Shown: positions 33,862 to 43,063 of the stretch, one piece after another
Layout of the letters: each line of letters begins with the position of its first letter
Position numbering within the stretch: the first letter of the stretch is position 1
Origin: Nocardia arthritidis NBRC 100137
GTDB lineage: Bacteria > Actinomycetota > Actinomycetes > Mycobacteriales > Mycobacteriaceae
Reading direction: 5' to 3'
DNA length: 64,000 nucleotides
NCBI RefSeq assembly: GCF_001612765.1
Contig: NZ_BDBB01000003.1
Span: forward strand, 62,001 to 126,000
Translations under genes and position numbers: made by a program
The notes under the pieces: generated by a model
The model's database searches: none
What the model was told of the DNA's origin: nothing
What the model saw: the letters and a program-made list of their open reading frames with translations, nothing else

Positions 33862-36800
33862 ATGCAGGTCGTTGTGGTCAACAGGGGAGAAGTAGCGGTT
33901 CGCGTCTTGCGCACCGCCAGGGAACAGGGCTGGCGGACCGTGGCGGTGCACACCGCCGAGGAACAAGACGCGCTGCATGTCCGGTTGGCCGACGACGCCG
34001 TGCCGTTGCCGGGCGCCGCAGCCGCCGCCTACCTCGACGTGACGGCGGTCGTCGCCGCGGCCAGGAAGGCGGGGCCGGGAGCGCTGGTGCACCCGGGCTA
34101 CGGATTTCTCAGCGAGAGCGCGGAATTCGCGCGCGCGTGCGCGGCGGCGGACCTCGTGTTCGTCGGTCCGTCGCCCGAAGCGCTCGAGGTCTTCGGCGAC
34201 AAGACCGCGGCGCGCGGGGCGGCCGAGCGCGCGGGTGTCCCGGTGATCCCGGCGACAGTGCGCGGCGCGGACATCGCCGCGGTCGAGACCCTGCTCGCCG
34301 CGCATCCCGACGGCGTGATGGTGAAGGCCGCCGCGGGGGGTGGAGGCCGTGGTATGCGCGCCGTCCGGGATGCGGCTCACCTTCCGGAGGTGATCGAACG
34401 CTGCCGTGCGGAGGCTCTGGCCGGATTCGGCGACTCCGGGATCTACGCGGAGGCGCTGGTCACCGGCGCACGCCACATCGAAGTCCAGATCGTCGCCGAC
34501 GGCCGCGGCGCGGCGGCCGTCGGCGATCGCGATTGCAGCGTGCAGCGCAGGCAGCAGAAACTGCTCGAGGTGGCGCCTGCGCCCGAACTTTCCGCCACGG
34601 TGCGCGAGCGATTGCACGGCTGGGCTGTCCGGATCGCCGAATCCGTCGGTTGCCGCGGGGTTCTCACCGTCGAGTTCCTCGTGCGCGGCGACGAGGCATG
34701 GTTTCTCGAGGTCAACCCGCGATTGCAGGTCGAGCACACCGTCACCGAAGCGGTCATGGGGATCGACCTGGTCGCGATGCAATGCGATCTGGCCCGCGGC
34801 GCCGCGCTGGCCGATCTCGCGCTGCCCGCTCCCGCTGCCGCACGCGGCTTCGCGGTACAGGCACGCCTGAACGCCGAGACCGTCACCTCGGGCGGCGACG
34901 TGCTGCCCGGCGCGGGCACGCTGACCCGGTTCGCGCCCCCGACCGGTGCCGCGGTGCGGGTCGACACCGCCGCGTTCGCCGGGATGCGGCAGGACGCGCG
35001 CTTCGACTCTCTGCTGGCGAAGATCGTCGCGAGTGGTCCGTCCTATCCGGCCGCACTGCGCCGGTGCGCGGACGCCCTCGCCGAGACCGTCGTGACCGGA
35101 GTGGACACCAATCTCGCCGTGCTGCGCGCGGTCCTGGCGGAGTTGTCGCGGGGCCGCGTCGTCTCGACCACGTGGTTCGAGCAGCACGTCGGCGAATTGG
35201 TACGGCGCGCTGAGGATTTCGCTCTCGCCTTGCCCGCCGCGCCGGTCGCAGAGCCGGTCGCGGCGGCCGAGGTGACGCCGGCCGGTGACGAGCAAGCGGT
35301 GCGTTCGCCGATGGGCGGCACGGTGGTCGCGCTCCCGGAGCCCGGCGCCGTCGTCGCGGCGGGCGGCGAGGTCGCGGTACTGGAAGCGATGAAGATGCAG
35401 CACGTGGTGCGCGCCGAACGGGACTTGCGCGTGTGCCGTCACGTCGTCGCGCTCGGGGCCGTCGTCGATCCGCATGCGCCGCTGCTGACCTTCGTCGCCG
35501 CCGACTACGACGGCGCGGCCGTGGAGCACGGTGCGGTCGACCTGGATTCGGTGCGCGCCGATCTTGCCGAAGTCCACGCTCGCCACCGCGCCGTCCTCGA
35601 CGAATCCCGCCCGGAAGCGGTCGCGAAACGCCATCGACTCGGGCGGCGCACCGCCCGGGAGAACATCGCCGACCTGGTCGATGCGGACAGCTTCGTGGAA
35701 TACGGCGCGCTCGCGGTCGCCGCGCAGCGCTTGCGTCGCAGCCAGGAGGACCTGATCGCGAACACGCCCGCCGACGGGCTGGTCGCGGGCGTCGCCACGG
35801 TCGGCGCCGAGCGATTCGGCCCCGATCGCTCCCGCGTGGTGGTGCTGTCCTACGACTACACGGTACTGGCGGGCACCCAGGGGATGCGCAACCACGTCAA
35901 GACCGACCGCATGCTGGAACTCGCTCGTGAGCAACGGCTTCCGGTGATCTTCTGCACCGAGGGCGGTGGCGGCAGGCCAGGCGATACCGACTACCCCGGC
36001 ATCTCCGGCCTGGACGTCACCACCTTCCGCGCGATGGGTGCGCTCTCCGGGCGCGTGCCGCTGATCGGGATCGTGTCCGGACGCTGCTTCGCGGGCAACG
36101 CGGCCCTGCTAGGCATGTGCGACGTCGTGATAGCCACCCCCGACGCGAATATCGGCATGGGCGGTCCGGCCATGATCGAGGGCGGCGGACTGGGTGTGTA
36201 CGCACCGGAGGACATCGGGCCGGTCGAGGTGCAGTGCCGCAACGGCGTCGTGCACATCGTCGCCGCCGACGAGGCCGAGGCGGTCGCCGCCGCACGTCGC
36301 TATCTCGCCTACTTCCAAGGCGACACCGAGGACTGGACCGCGCCGGATCCGCGCCTGGCGCGGCATGTGGTCCCGGAGAATCGCCTGCGCGCGTTCGACA
36401 TCCGCGCCGCCATCGAAGCCGTCGCGGACGTCGGGTCGGTGCTGGAGTTGCGGCGCGATTGGGCGGTCGGGATCGTCACCGCGTTGATCCGGGTCGAGGG
36501 ACGGCCCTTCGGGTTGATCGCCAACAACTGCCACCATCACGGCGGGGCGATCGACGCTCCCGCCGCGGACAAGCTCGCCATGTTCCTGCGCTTGTGCGAC
36601 GCGCACGGCCTGCCGATCGTCTCCTTGTGCGACACACCGGGTTTCATGGTGGGCCCGGACGCGGAGAAGGACGCCACGGTGACGAAGTTCAGCCGCCTGT
36701 TCATCGACTCCGCCGCGCTCTCGGTGCCGCTGGGCACCGTCATCGTCCGCAAGGGTTACGGTCTGGGCGCTCAGGCCATGGCGGCCGGCTCGTTCCGTGC

Positions 36801-37047
36801 GCCCCGGTTCGTCGTCGCGTGGCCGACCGGGGAGATCGGCGGCATGGGCCTCGAGGGCGCGGTCCGCCTCGGGTTCGCCAAGGAACTGGCCGCGATCGAT
36901 GATCCGGTCGAACGTCAGGAGGCTTTCGACAATCTGGTCCAGCTCGCCTACGCCAACGGTAAGGCACTCACCGCGGCCACCGTGCTCGAGGTCGACGACG
37001 TCATCGACCCCGCCGACACCCGCCGCTGGCTGCGCACATTGCGCTGA
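33862..37047 (+). CDS. single-chain acyl-CoA carboxylase (BC-BCCP-CT fusion)
   Basis: 1061-residue multidomain biotin enzyme. Residues about 1-440 are biotin carboxylase (VVNRGEVAVRVLRTARE, HPGYGFLSES, GGGGRGMRAV, EVNPRLQVEH). Residues about 470-530 are biotin carboxyl carrier, with EAMKM at 508-512 and biotin on Lys511. Residues about 545-1061 are carboxyltransferase (RENIADLVD, GPAMIEGGGLGVY, NNCHHHGGAID, RKGYGLGAQAM). This order is that of the long-chain acyl-CoA carboxylases described from Mycobacterium avium; most actinobacterial enzymes use separate alpha and beta chains. It would carboxylate acyl-CoAs using ATP and bicarbonate. I start at ATG 33862; ATG 33841 is in frame but inside the operator. 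Confidence 0.9.
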   Translation: MQVVVVNRGEVAVRVLRTAREQGWRTVAVHTAEEQDALHVRLADDAVPLPGAAAAAYLDVTAVVAAARKAGPGALVHPGYGFLSESAEFARACAAADLVFVGPSPEALEVFGDKTAARGAAERAGVPVIPATVRGADIAAVETLLAAHPDGVMVKAAAGGGGRGMRAVRDAAHLPEVIERCRAEALAGFGDSGIYAEALVTGARHIEVQIVADGRGAAAVGDRDCSVQRRQQKLLEVAPAPELSATVRERLHGWAVRIAESVGCRGVLTVEFLVRGDEAWFLEVNPRLQVEHTVTEAVMGIDLVAMQCDLARGAALADLALPAPAAARGFAVQARLNAETVTSGGDVLPGAGTLTRFAPPTGAAVRVDTAAFAGMRQDARFDSLLAKIVASGPSYPAALRRCADALAETVVTGVDTNLAVLRAVLAELSRGRVVSTTWFEQHVGELVRRAEDFALALPAAPVAEPVAAAEVTPAGDEQAVRSPMGGTVVALPEPGAVVAAGGEVAVLEAMKMQHVVRAERDLRVCRHVVALGAVVDPHAPLLTFVAADYDGAAVEHGAVDLDSVRADLAEVHARHRAVLDESRPEAVAKRHRLGRRTARENIADLVDADSFVEYGALAVAAQRLRRSQEDLIANTPADGLVAGVATVGAERFGPDRSRVVVLSYDYTVLAGTQGMRNHVKTDRMLELAREQRLPVIFCTEGGGGRPGDTDYPGISGLDVTTFRAMGALSGRVPLIGIVSGRCFAGNAALLGMCDVVIATPDANIGMGGPAMIEGGGLGVYAPEDIGPVEVQCRNGVVHIVAADEAEAVAAARRYLAYFQGDTEDWTAPDPRLARHVVPENRLRAFDIRAAIEAVADVGSVLELRRDWAVGIVTALIRVEGRPFGLIANNCHHHGGAIDAPAADKLAMFLRLCDAHGLPIVSLCDTPGFMVGPDAEKDATVTKFSRLFIDSAALSVPLGTVIVRKGYGLGAQAMAAGSFRAPRFVVAWPTGEIGGMGLEGAVRLGFAKELAAIDDPVERQEAFDNLVQLAYANGKALTAATVLEVDDVIDPADTRRWLRTLR

Positions 37048-37219
37048 TGTGCGGCGAACGTAACGGATAGCGCCGCGCTCGGGGTCTGTCGACGTGCGCG
37101 CCGTCGTGCGCTGAGCAGGTGTCTCGGCGGCCACGCCGGACCCGGCATTCACCACCGCGCCGCGGCGGGCGCCCTGGGCTCATCGGCCGGGCCGGCCGCT
37201 CGGCGACGGTGCGGAGCCG

Positions 37220-38383
37220 TCAGCGCACCCCGTTCAGCGCGTCGACCAGGTTGCGGGCGCGCAGGTCCAGCGCGCCTTCGACGATGTGGTTGGTGACATA
37301 GGCGAAGGCGAGGCGGCGATCGGGGTCGGCGAAGGCGAGACTGCCGCCACGGCCCGGATGGCCGAACGAAGCGCCGCCGCCGAGCGGCAGCTCCGGGGTG
37401 GGCAGCATGTACCCGGAGGCGTACCGGCCGGGCAGCATCAGCACCCGATCGGTGCCCGCCACCTGCTCGCGAGTGGCCGCCGCGACTGTCTCGTCGGTGA
37501 GCAGGCGCCGGCCATTGACCTCGCCGACGAGCGCCGCATACAGCCGGGCCAGGCCGCGGGCGGTGCCGATGCCGTTGCTCGCGGGCAGCTCCGCGGCCTG
37601 GACCGCCGGGGAATCGAAGTCGATGTCGGCGGGGTCGGTGATCTGGAAGGCCCGATTGACCAGCGCCTGCGGGTCGCGCATCGCGGCGAGCAGTGGCCGC
37701 AGTGACTCGGGAACGTTCTCCTCGGGCACCTCGGACAGATCGGGTGCCGGAGCGAACACCAATCGGCTCACCCGGTGCTGTGCCGCCGGCGGTAGCCCGA
37801 TGAAGAAGTCGATATCGAGTGGACCCGCGATCTCCTCGGCCAGGAACCGGCCCGGCGTACGGCCGGACACGCGGCGGATCACTTCCCCGATCAGCCAGCC
37901 GTAGGTGCGCCCGTGGTAGCCGAACGCGGTACCGGGCTGCCAGTTCGGCGCCTGCGCGGCCAGCGCCTCGACCATCGGCGTCCAGGCCAGGGCATCGTCC
38001 AACGGAACGGGCTTGTCCAGCGCCGCCACGCCCGCTCGGTGCGTGAGCAGCCACCGTACCGGGATGCCGGCCTTGCCCCCCGCCGCGAACTCCGGCCAGT
38101 AGCGCGCGACGGGAGCGTCGAGGTCGAGTTCGCCCCGCTGCGCCAGCAGGTGCGCGATCGTCGCGACGACGCCTTTCGTCGCCGAGTAGACCAACTGCAG
38201 CGTGTCGCGCTGCCACGGCCGCCCGGCGCCGGGATCGGCCGATCCGCCCCACAGATCGACCACCGGCTGCCCGTCCCGGTACACGCAGACCGCGGCGCCG
38301 ACCTCGCCGTGTCCGGTGAAGTTCGCCGCGAACGCCTCCCGCACGGCCTGGTAGCCGGCGGCGACGGTTCCTTCAACTGTCAT
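37220..38383 (-). CDS. serine hydrolase, beta-lactamase/esterase family VIII
   Basis: 387-residue serine hydrolase of the class C beta-lactamase-like family (esterase family VIII). The nucleophile motif SATK is at residues 67-70 and a Tyr motif in GYHGRTYGWL near 158-166. PGRGGSLAFADPDRRLAFAYVTN near the end is typical of the family, which usually acts as an esterase. It has no signal peptide, so it is probably cytoplasmic. I start at ATG 38383; the frame is open to 38419 with no better site. The 172 bases after the carboxylase gene hold nothing recognisable. Confidence 0.85.
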   Translation of the reverse strand: MTVEGTVAAGYQAVREAFAANFTGHGEVGAAVCVYRDGQPVVDLWGGSADPGAGRPWQRDTLQLVYSATKGVVATIAHLLAQRGELDLDAPVARYWPEFAAGGKAGIPVRWLLTHRAGVAALDKPVPLDDALAWTPMVEALAAQAPNWQPGTAFGYHGRTYGWLIGEVIRRVSGRTPGRFLAEEIAGPLDIDFFIGLPPAAQHRVSRLVFAPAPDLSEVPEENVPESLRPLLAAMRDPQALVNRAFQITDPADIDFDSPAVQAAELPASNGIGTARGLARLYAALVGEVNGRRLLTDETVAAATREQVAGTDRVLMLPGRYASGYMLPTPELPLGGGASFGHPGRGGSLAFADPDRRLAFAYVTNHIVEGALDLRARNLVDALNGVR

Positions 38384-38559
38384 GCGGCACAGCATGTCAC
38401 GACGCGGCCGAGCGAACACCCGCCCGATCTCGTGGCGAACCGCTGCCGACGCCCTCCGACCATGCCCCGGCCACCGCTCGGAATCGATCCTTGTGTCCGG
38501 TCACCCGCTCGGCGAAAGTTCGGGGTATCGCCGACGACCGGCCTACGGCGGTCGGCCGG

Positions 38560-39894
38560 TTATGCGGCGATGGCGCGATCAGTGTGCCGCCGCGGCCCGC
38601 GGCCTGCGGTCAGGGGCCGGCCGAACGCGACGCGCAGTGCTGTCACAGCCATCTCGAGCAAGCCGCGCACTCCAGGCGTCATGGTCGCGACGGAACGTAC
38701 CGTGCGGGTGCCTGCGGGCGGCAGCTGGTCGCCTGCGAATCGGTCGGCAAGCCATCGCAGGCTGATCGGCGTCGAGAGTGGCAGGAGTGTGAAGTGGTCG
38801 CTGCACCGGTCGCGCAGGTAGGTGACGTGCACACCCACGCGGCGGTAACTGTCGACTTGTGCGTCGATTCCCGCGATGTGGACGATCTTGTCGCGCACGG
38901 GCTGAACGACCAGCAGCGGGCACCGGGGAGCGGATCCGCCCAGGCGCAGATCGTCCAGCATGCCCTGCAGTTCCGGCTCGGCCATGATTTGTTCCAAGGG
39001 TTTGTGCAGGTAGTCGTCGAATTTCTGGTTGGCCAGCCGCAGCAGCGCGGCGATGGGCGGCAGCCTCCGCGCGCGATCCAGTAGGCGGTGGCCTTCGGGA
39101 GTGAGGTTGGCCTCGATGACGCGGTCGAGGATCGGGTACAGCGGCCGGAGCGCGGCGATGACGATGGCGGGGAAGCCGGCGTAGCGGCCGCCGTTGAGCC
39201 GGATGAACACCTGCCCGGGATCGCCGACGGGTGAGCCGAGGACGGCGCCCACGATGTCGAGTTCGGGGGCATAGGTCGGCGCCATCTCGACGAGCCAGGA
39301 GCTGGCCATGCCGCCACCGGAGTAACCCCAGACGCCGATCATGGTGTCCGCGTGCAGATGCAGTGGCCCGAACTGCAGGGCGGCCCGGATGCCGTCCAAG
39401 GCGCGGTAGCCGGGCTCGCGGGGAGCGCCGAAATTGCCTGCGCGGCCACCGTGGTCGGCGATGCTCACCGCCCAGCCGCGTCGCAGGGCGCCGGCGACCA
39501 GCAACCATTCCGCCTGCGTGATGGACCCGCGGGCACGGGCGCCGCGCTGCAGGACATAGGAGGGGTCGCAGCGCTCGGTGACGGCATCGATCGCCGATTG
39601 GAACGCCAGCAACGGCCGGTCGGGATCGGGTACGGCCCCCGCGGGCAGGAGCACGGTCGTGACCGCGGCCTCCGCCCGGCCGTGCAGATCGCTACTGCGA
39701 TACAGCAGTTGCCATGCCGAAACCTTTTGCGGCACAACCGCGAACAGTGCCACCTCGACGGGACGGCTCCGCACGATCGCGCCCGGCCTGTGCGCGGCCA
39801 GATCGGCCGGTGGTCGGTAGAAGGGATCCTGCGAGGGTAGGAGCGGGTTGTGCTCGGCCTTCCGCCGACCATCGATATTCGAACGCCTTGTCAT
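38560..39894 (-). CDS. secretory-lipase family (LIP) alpha/beta hydrolase
   Basis: 444-residue hydrolase of the secretory lipase (LIP) family. Family blocks are DPFYRPPADLAAHRPGAIVRSR near the start, SIADHGGRAGNFGAPREPGYRALDGIRAA, and the nucleophile elbow GYSGGG near residue 220. The acid and histidine lie in QPVRDKIVHIAG and DHFTLLP (quoted as separate motifs). It cleaves lipid or ester substrates. It lacks an obvious signal peptide, which is unusual for the family. I start at ATG 39894 with AAGAGG upstream. It lies 153 bases behind padC in the same direction and may belong to the phenolic-ester module. Confidence 0.82.
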   Translation of the reverse strand: MTRRSNIDGRRKAEHNPLLPSQDPFYRPPADLAAHRPGAIVRSRPVEVALFAVVPQKVSAWQLLYRSSDLHGRAEAAVTTVLLPAGAVPDPDRPLLAFQSAIDAVTERCDPSYVLQRGARARGSITQAEWLLVAGALRRGWAVSIADHGGRAGNFGAPREPGYRALDGIRAALQFGPLHLHADTMIGVWGYSGGGMASSWLVEMAPTYAPELDIVGAVLGSPVGDPGQVFIRLNGGRYAGFPAIVIAALRPLYPILDRVIEANLTPEGHRLLDRARRLPPIAALLRLANQKFDDYLHKPLEQIMAEPELQGMLDDLRLGGSAPRCPLLVVQPVRDKIVHIAGIDAQVDSYRRVGVHVTYLRDRCSDHFTLLPLSTPISLRWLADRFAGDQLPPAGTRTVRSVATMTPGVRGLLEMAVTALRVAFGRPLTAGRGPRRHTDRAIAA

Positions 39895-40047
39895 CACAAC
39901 CTCTTGCTTCTTCCGTCGGAGGATCGACGAAGCCAGGCGCTCGGCGACGGCGCGATCGGTGGAGCACACCGTATGCCCCGAGCGAGCAGGCGTTTCCCCG
40001 CGCCGGCTGCCGGAATCGGCGTGGACGACGGTTGCTTGCGTTCGGCA

Positions 40048-40578
40048 TCAGTTGACTCGGTCTGCGTATCCGGGCGGCAACTCGTCCGGTGCGCAGGCGA
40101 TGACGGTGTCGTCGTTCTCGCCTACATGTTCATACCACGTGATGGTGGCGAGCTCGCTGACCACATCGATCGGGTAGGTCGGGCCCTGGTCGCGATAGGA
40201 GGCCATCCGGTCGAGGAATTCGTTTTGGAACAGCACTGTTCGCTCGGGGTGCTCGTGTACCCAGCGCGGGAAGAAGATGACCCCGTGCAGAAGTCGCTGC
40301 GGGGGCAGGATGTCCACGGCGACGCACGTGCCGGTCGGTTCGGTCCAGGAGACCTTGAAGTGGTCGGTAGTGATGCGGACGGCGTCGACATGCTGATCTT
40401 TGACCCAGCGTCCACCGACCATGCCCGAGTGGATGCGGTAGTCGATGGTGTGGCTGTTTTTCACGTACATCTCGTACCGCCAACCATTGTCGTAGCGGTA
40501 GATGAACCGGTGGCCCACCAGCCCGGCCAATTCGGCCATCGGCGGCTCGTTGTCCTCGGTGCGACGTGGGACGCTCAT
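40048..40578 (-). CDS. padC: phenolic acid decarboxylase
   Basis: 176-residue phenolic acid decarboxylase, matching the PadC family closely: [56 protein letters not shown] and IIFFP-like [15 protein letters not shown] (separate blocks). The lipocalin-like barrel decarboxylates p-coumaric, ferulic and caffeic acids to 4-vinylphenols without a cofactor, usually to detoxify them. It starts at ATG 40578 with AGGAG upstream. It is divergent from a MarR regulator, and the palindrome at 40634-40646 lies between them. In Bacillus and Lactobacillus the equivalent gene is controlled by PadR; here the partner is MarR-type. Confidence 0.93.
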   Translation of the reverse strand: MSVPRRTEDNEPPMAELAGLVGHRFIYRYDNGWRYEMYVKNSHTIDYRIHSGMVGGRWVKDQHVDAVRITTDHFKVSWTEPTGTCVAVDILPPQRLLHGVIFFPRWVHEHPERTVLFQNEFLDRMASYRDQGPTYPIDVVSELATITWYEHVGENDDTVIACAPDELPPGYADRVN

Positions 40579-40630
40579 CGGATGGCTCCTGTGCGGGATG
40601 GCCGGGGCGGCGTGCGCCCGGTGCGGCTAA

Positions 40631-40646
40631 TGCTTTTGTTACAAAA
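40631..40646. promoter_or_regulatory. MarR operator 1 (padC-marR)
   Basis: TGCTTTTGTTACAAAA, containing the perfect dyad TTTTGT-T-ACAAAA (40634-40646), lies between the divergent padC and marR genes. The same 16 bases with one change recur at 41230-41245 upstream of the carboxylesterase. Confidence 0.75.
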
Positions 40647-40672
40647 ATAATGGCGAGTACCGTCCACCGCAA

Positions 40673-41170
40673 GTGCACAATGAGTCCGTGGATGCCATCA
40701 CCGTCCGGGCTCGAGCGACGCCGGAGCCCGATGTCGAGGCTCGGCTCAGCGCCCTGCTGGGGCCGCTGCGGCGTGCGGTGCTCAACCGCACGCGCGCCGC
40801 CGAGGGGTTGCCGGACTTGCCGGAACCTCAGATCGAATTGCTGCGATTGCTGGTGGCCACCGGCGGCGTGACGCCCACCCGTGCCGCGAGCGAACTCCGA
40901 ATGGCGCCCTCGACGATCAGCAACCTGGTCAAGGCGATGGCCGAGGCGGAGTTGGTCGATCGCACGCCGCTGCCTTCCGACCGGCGCGGCGCGATGCTGG
41001 TGGCCTCGCTGCGGGCGCGGCATTTGCTCGATCGGTATGACCAGGCCAGCGCCGCGATGCTGCGCGAAGCCCTCGGGTCCCTTCCCGCCTCCGACCGTAC
41101 GTCGATCGAATCCGCCCTGCCCGCGCTGCAGCGGTTGCTGACCATCCTGGCGAGTGGTCCCGACATCTAG
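40673..41170 (+). CDS. MarR family regulator of the phenolic-acid module
   Basis: 165-residue MarR regulator with the winged helix at about residues 45-115: PQIELLRLLVATGGVTPTRAASELRMAPSTISNLVKAM (quoted in part) followed by the wing DRTPLPSDRRGAMLVAS. MarR proteins of this kind are released from DNA by phenolic carboxylic acids. It starts at GTG 40673. It is divergent from padC, and identical operator cores lie before itself/padC and before the carboxylesterase downstream, so all three are probably one regulon. Confidence 0.9.
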   Translation: MHNESVDAITVRARATPEPDVEARLSALLGPLRRAVLNRTRAAEGLPDLPEPQIELLRLLVATGGVTPTRAASELRMAPSTISNLVKAMAEAELVDRTPLPSDRRGAMLVASLRARHLLDRYDQASAAMLREALGSLPASDRTSIESALPALQRLLTILASGPDI

Positions 41171-41228
41171 TAGCGGCCCGCGATCTGATTCGTCCAATTC
41201 CTCCCGTCCGCGACGAGACCCCTGTAAC

Positions 41229-41249
41229 TTGCTTTTGTCACAAAAGCAA
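41229..41249. promoter_or_regulatory. MarR operator 2 (carboxylesterase)
   Basis: A perfect 21-bp palindrome: left arm TTGCTTTTGT at 41229-41238, C at the centre, and its exact complement at 41240-41249. Its core matches operator 1. It lies 61 bases upstream of the carboxylesterase start and 59 after the marR stop. Confidence 0.8.
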
Positions 41250-41309
41250 ATTTCCAGGTCGGTGCGGCGATGCGTCAGGCGCTGACCCCAGGTGTGCAGG
41301 AGTGTTCTC

Positions 41310-42932
41310 ATGCCGGTCGACGTCGGAATATCTCAGCGTATGCGCCCGCTACGGTGGTTGGTCGTGGTCGTGGTCCTGGTCATCGGGGCGTTCGGCTTGC
41401 CCGCTGCCGGGCCGGCAGGCGCCGACGAGGGGCCGGCTACGAGTGTTTCCGGTGGGATGATCCGGGGTGCGCGCGTCAACGGGGTGGTCCAGTATCTGGG
41501 CGTTCCGTTCGCGGCCTCCACCGGGGGTGTCAACCGTTTCGCGCCGCCGCGGCCCGCCCCGTCATGGACGGGTGTCCGCGCGGCCACCGCGCATGGTCCG
41601 CAGTGCCCACAATCATCTCCGTTGCCGTGGGCCCCAGCGCTGCAGCCCTCGAGCGAGGACTGCCTCGCCATCGACGTCTACGTGCCGGAACATCCTGCCG
41701 GAACCGAACTTCCGATCATGGTGTGGTTCTACGGCGGCGCATTCGTCCTCGGTTCCAACGCCCAGTACGACTCACCCGCCCGGCTCGTGCGGGATGGCCA
41801 GGTCATCGTCGCGGTACCCAACTACCGACTCGGCCCGTTCGGTTTCCTGGCGCTGCCCGAACTCGCTGCGGCCGAAGGCGGGGTGACCGGAACCTACGGC
41901 ACCCTCGACCAGCAAGCAGCACTGCGCTGGATCCGCGACAACGCCGCGGCCTTCGGTGGAAACCCGCACAACCTCACCTTGTTCGGCGAATCCGCGGGCG
42001 GCATGAGCGTCTGCACGCAACTGGCCTCACCGACCGCCCGCGGTCTCTACGCCAAAGCCATCATCGAAAGCGGTTCCTGCGCACGCAGCCCCCTCGCACC
42101 CGCCTCGAAAGAACAGGCTTATCAGCGATCAGCCGAATACGCCGCCGGTCTCGGCTGCGCCGAAGCCGCGACTCGCCTGGCGTGCCTGCGCGCGCTACCG
42201 GCCGACCGGATGCTGGATTCGCCCACGACGACTCTGCACACGATGGCCGTCACCTGGACCCCGGTGCGCGACGACGTCGTCGTCGCCACCTCGCCGGAGA
42301 ACGCCTTGGCCGACGGGGCCGTGCGCGATATTCCGCTCGTCGTCGGCAGCAACGCCGACGAAGGGGCGACCTTCCTCGCGCTGCTCGACTTCGCTCGCGC
42401 CACCGTGCCGGGCTCGGCGGACTACGTGAGTTGGGCGCGGGAAATCTTCACCGGCAACGCCGATCGCGTTCTGCAGCGATACCCCGTCTCCGCCTTCCCG
42501 AGCCCGGTCGAGGCCAAGCAGCACGTGATCACCGACGGTTTCTTCGCTTGTCCAGCGTTGTTCACGACCCGAGCCGCTCGTCGCGGCGGCGCTCAGGTGT
42601 GGCAATACCAGTTCAACGATGCGCCCCTGGGCCGCAACCCGATCCTGCCCGGAGCATTTCACGGTGCCGAAGTGCCTTACGTCTTCTCCGGATTGCTGGG
42701 CGTGCCCATCCCGCTGCCACCTGCGGCGGACCGTCTCTCCCAGCGGATCCAGCAGAGCTGGGCACAATTCGCGCACACCGGGAACCCGGAAACGCCGGCC
42801 TTCACCCCGTGGCCGTCGGCCTCGGACACGACCCGAACCCTCGAACTCGGCAGCGACGACATCACCGTCGCGGACTCCTTCGCCCGACAACATCACTGCG
42901 ACCTCTGGTCGGACATCGGCCACATCGGCTAG
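41310..42932 (+). CDS. secreted type-B carboxylesterase
   Basis: 540-residue type-B carboxylesterase/lipase with an N-terminal signal peptide (RPLRWLVVVVVLVIGAFGLP, cleavage probably after AGADE-like residues 38-40). Family motifs are EDCLAIDVYVP, the oxyanion loop MVWFYGGAF, the nucleophile elbow GESAGG (near residue 230), the acid in SNADEGATF and the His in HGAEVPYVF. It should hydrolyse esters outside the cell. ATG 41310 has AGGAG upstream. A perfect MarR operator precedes it, tying it to padC: it may release hydroxycinnamic acids from plant esters, or detoxify them. The substrate is inferred. Confidence 0.88.
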   Translation: MPVDVGISQRMRPLRWLVVVVVLVIGAFGLPAAGPAGADEGPATSVSGGMIRGARVNGVVQYLGVPFAASTGGVNRFAPPRPAPSWTGVRAATAHGPQCPQSSPLPWAPALQPSSEDCLAIDVYVPEHPAGTELPIMVWFYGGAFVLGSNAQYDSPARLVRDGQVIVAVPNYRLGPFGFLALPELAAAEGGVTGTYGTLDQQAALRWIRDNAAAFGGNPHNLTLFGESAGGMSVCTQLASPTARGLYAKAIIESGSCARSPLAPASKEQAYQRSAEYAAGLGCAEAATRLACLRALPADRMLDSPTTTLHTMAVTWTPVRDDVVVATSPENALADGAVRDIPLVVGSNADEGATFLALLDFARATVPGSADYVSWAREIFTGNADRVLQRYPVSAFPSPVEAKQHVITDGFFACPALFTTRAARRGGAQVWQYQFNDAPLGRNPILPGAFHGAEVPYVFSGLLGVPIPLPPAADRLSQRIQQSWAQFAHTGNPETPAFTPWPSASDTTRTLELGSDDITVADSFARQHHCDLWSDIGHIG

Positions 42933-43063
42933 CGGCACGTTCGGTCACCGCGTGAGCGCACCTCCGGCCGGCAGCGCACGACCGGTCGGATCGGCGGCGA
43001 ACTTGTCGTGGGTCACCGGAATACTCGGCGCCGACCGATCATCGTGACGAACTGGAGGAGTGC

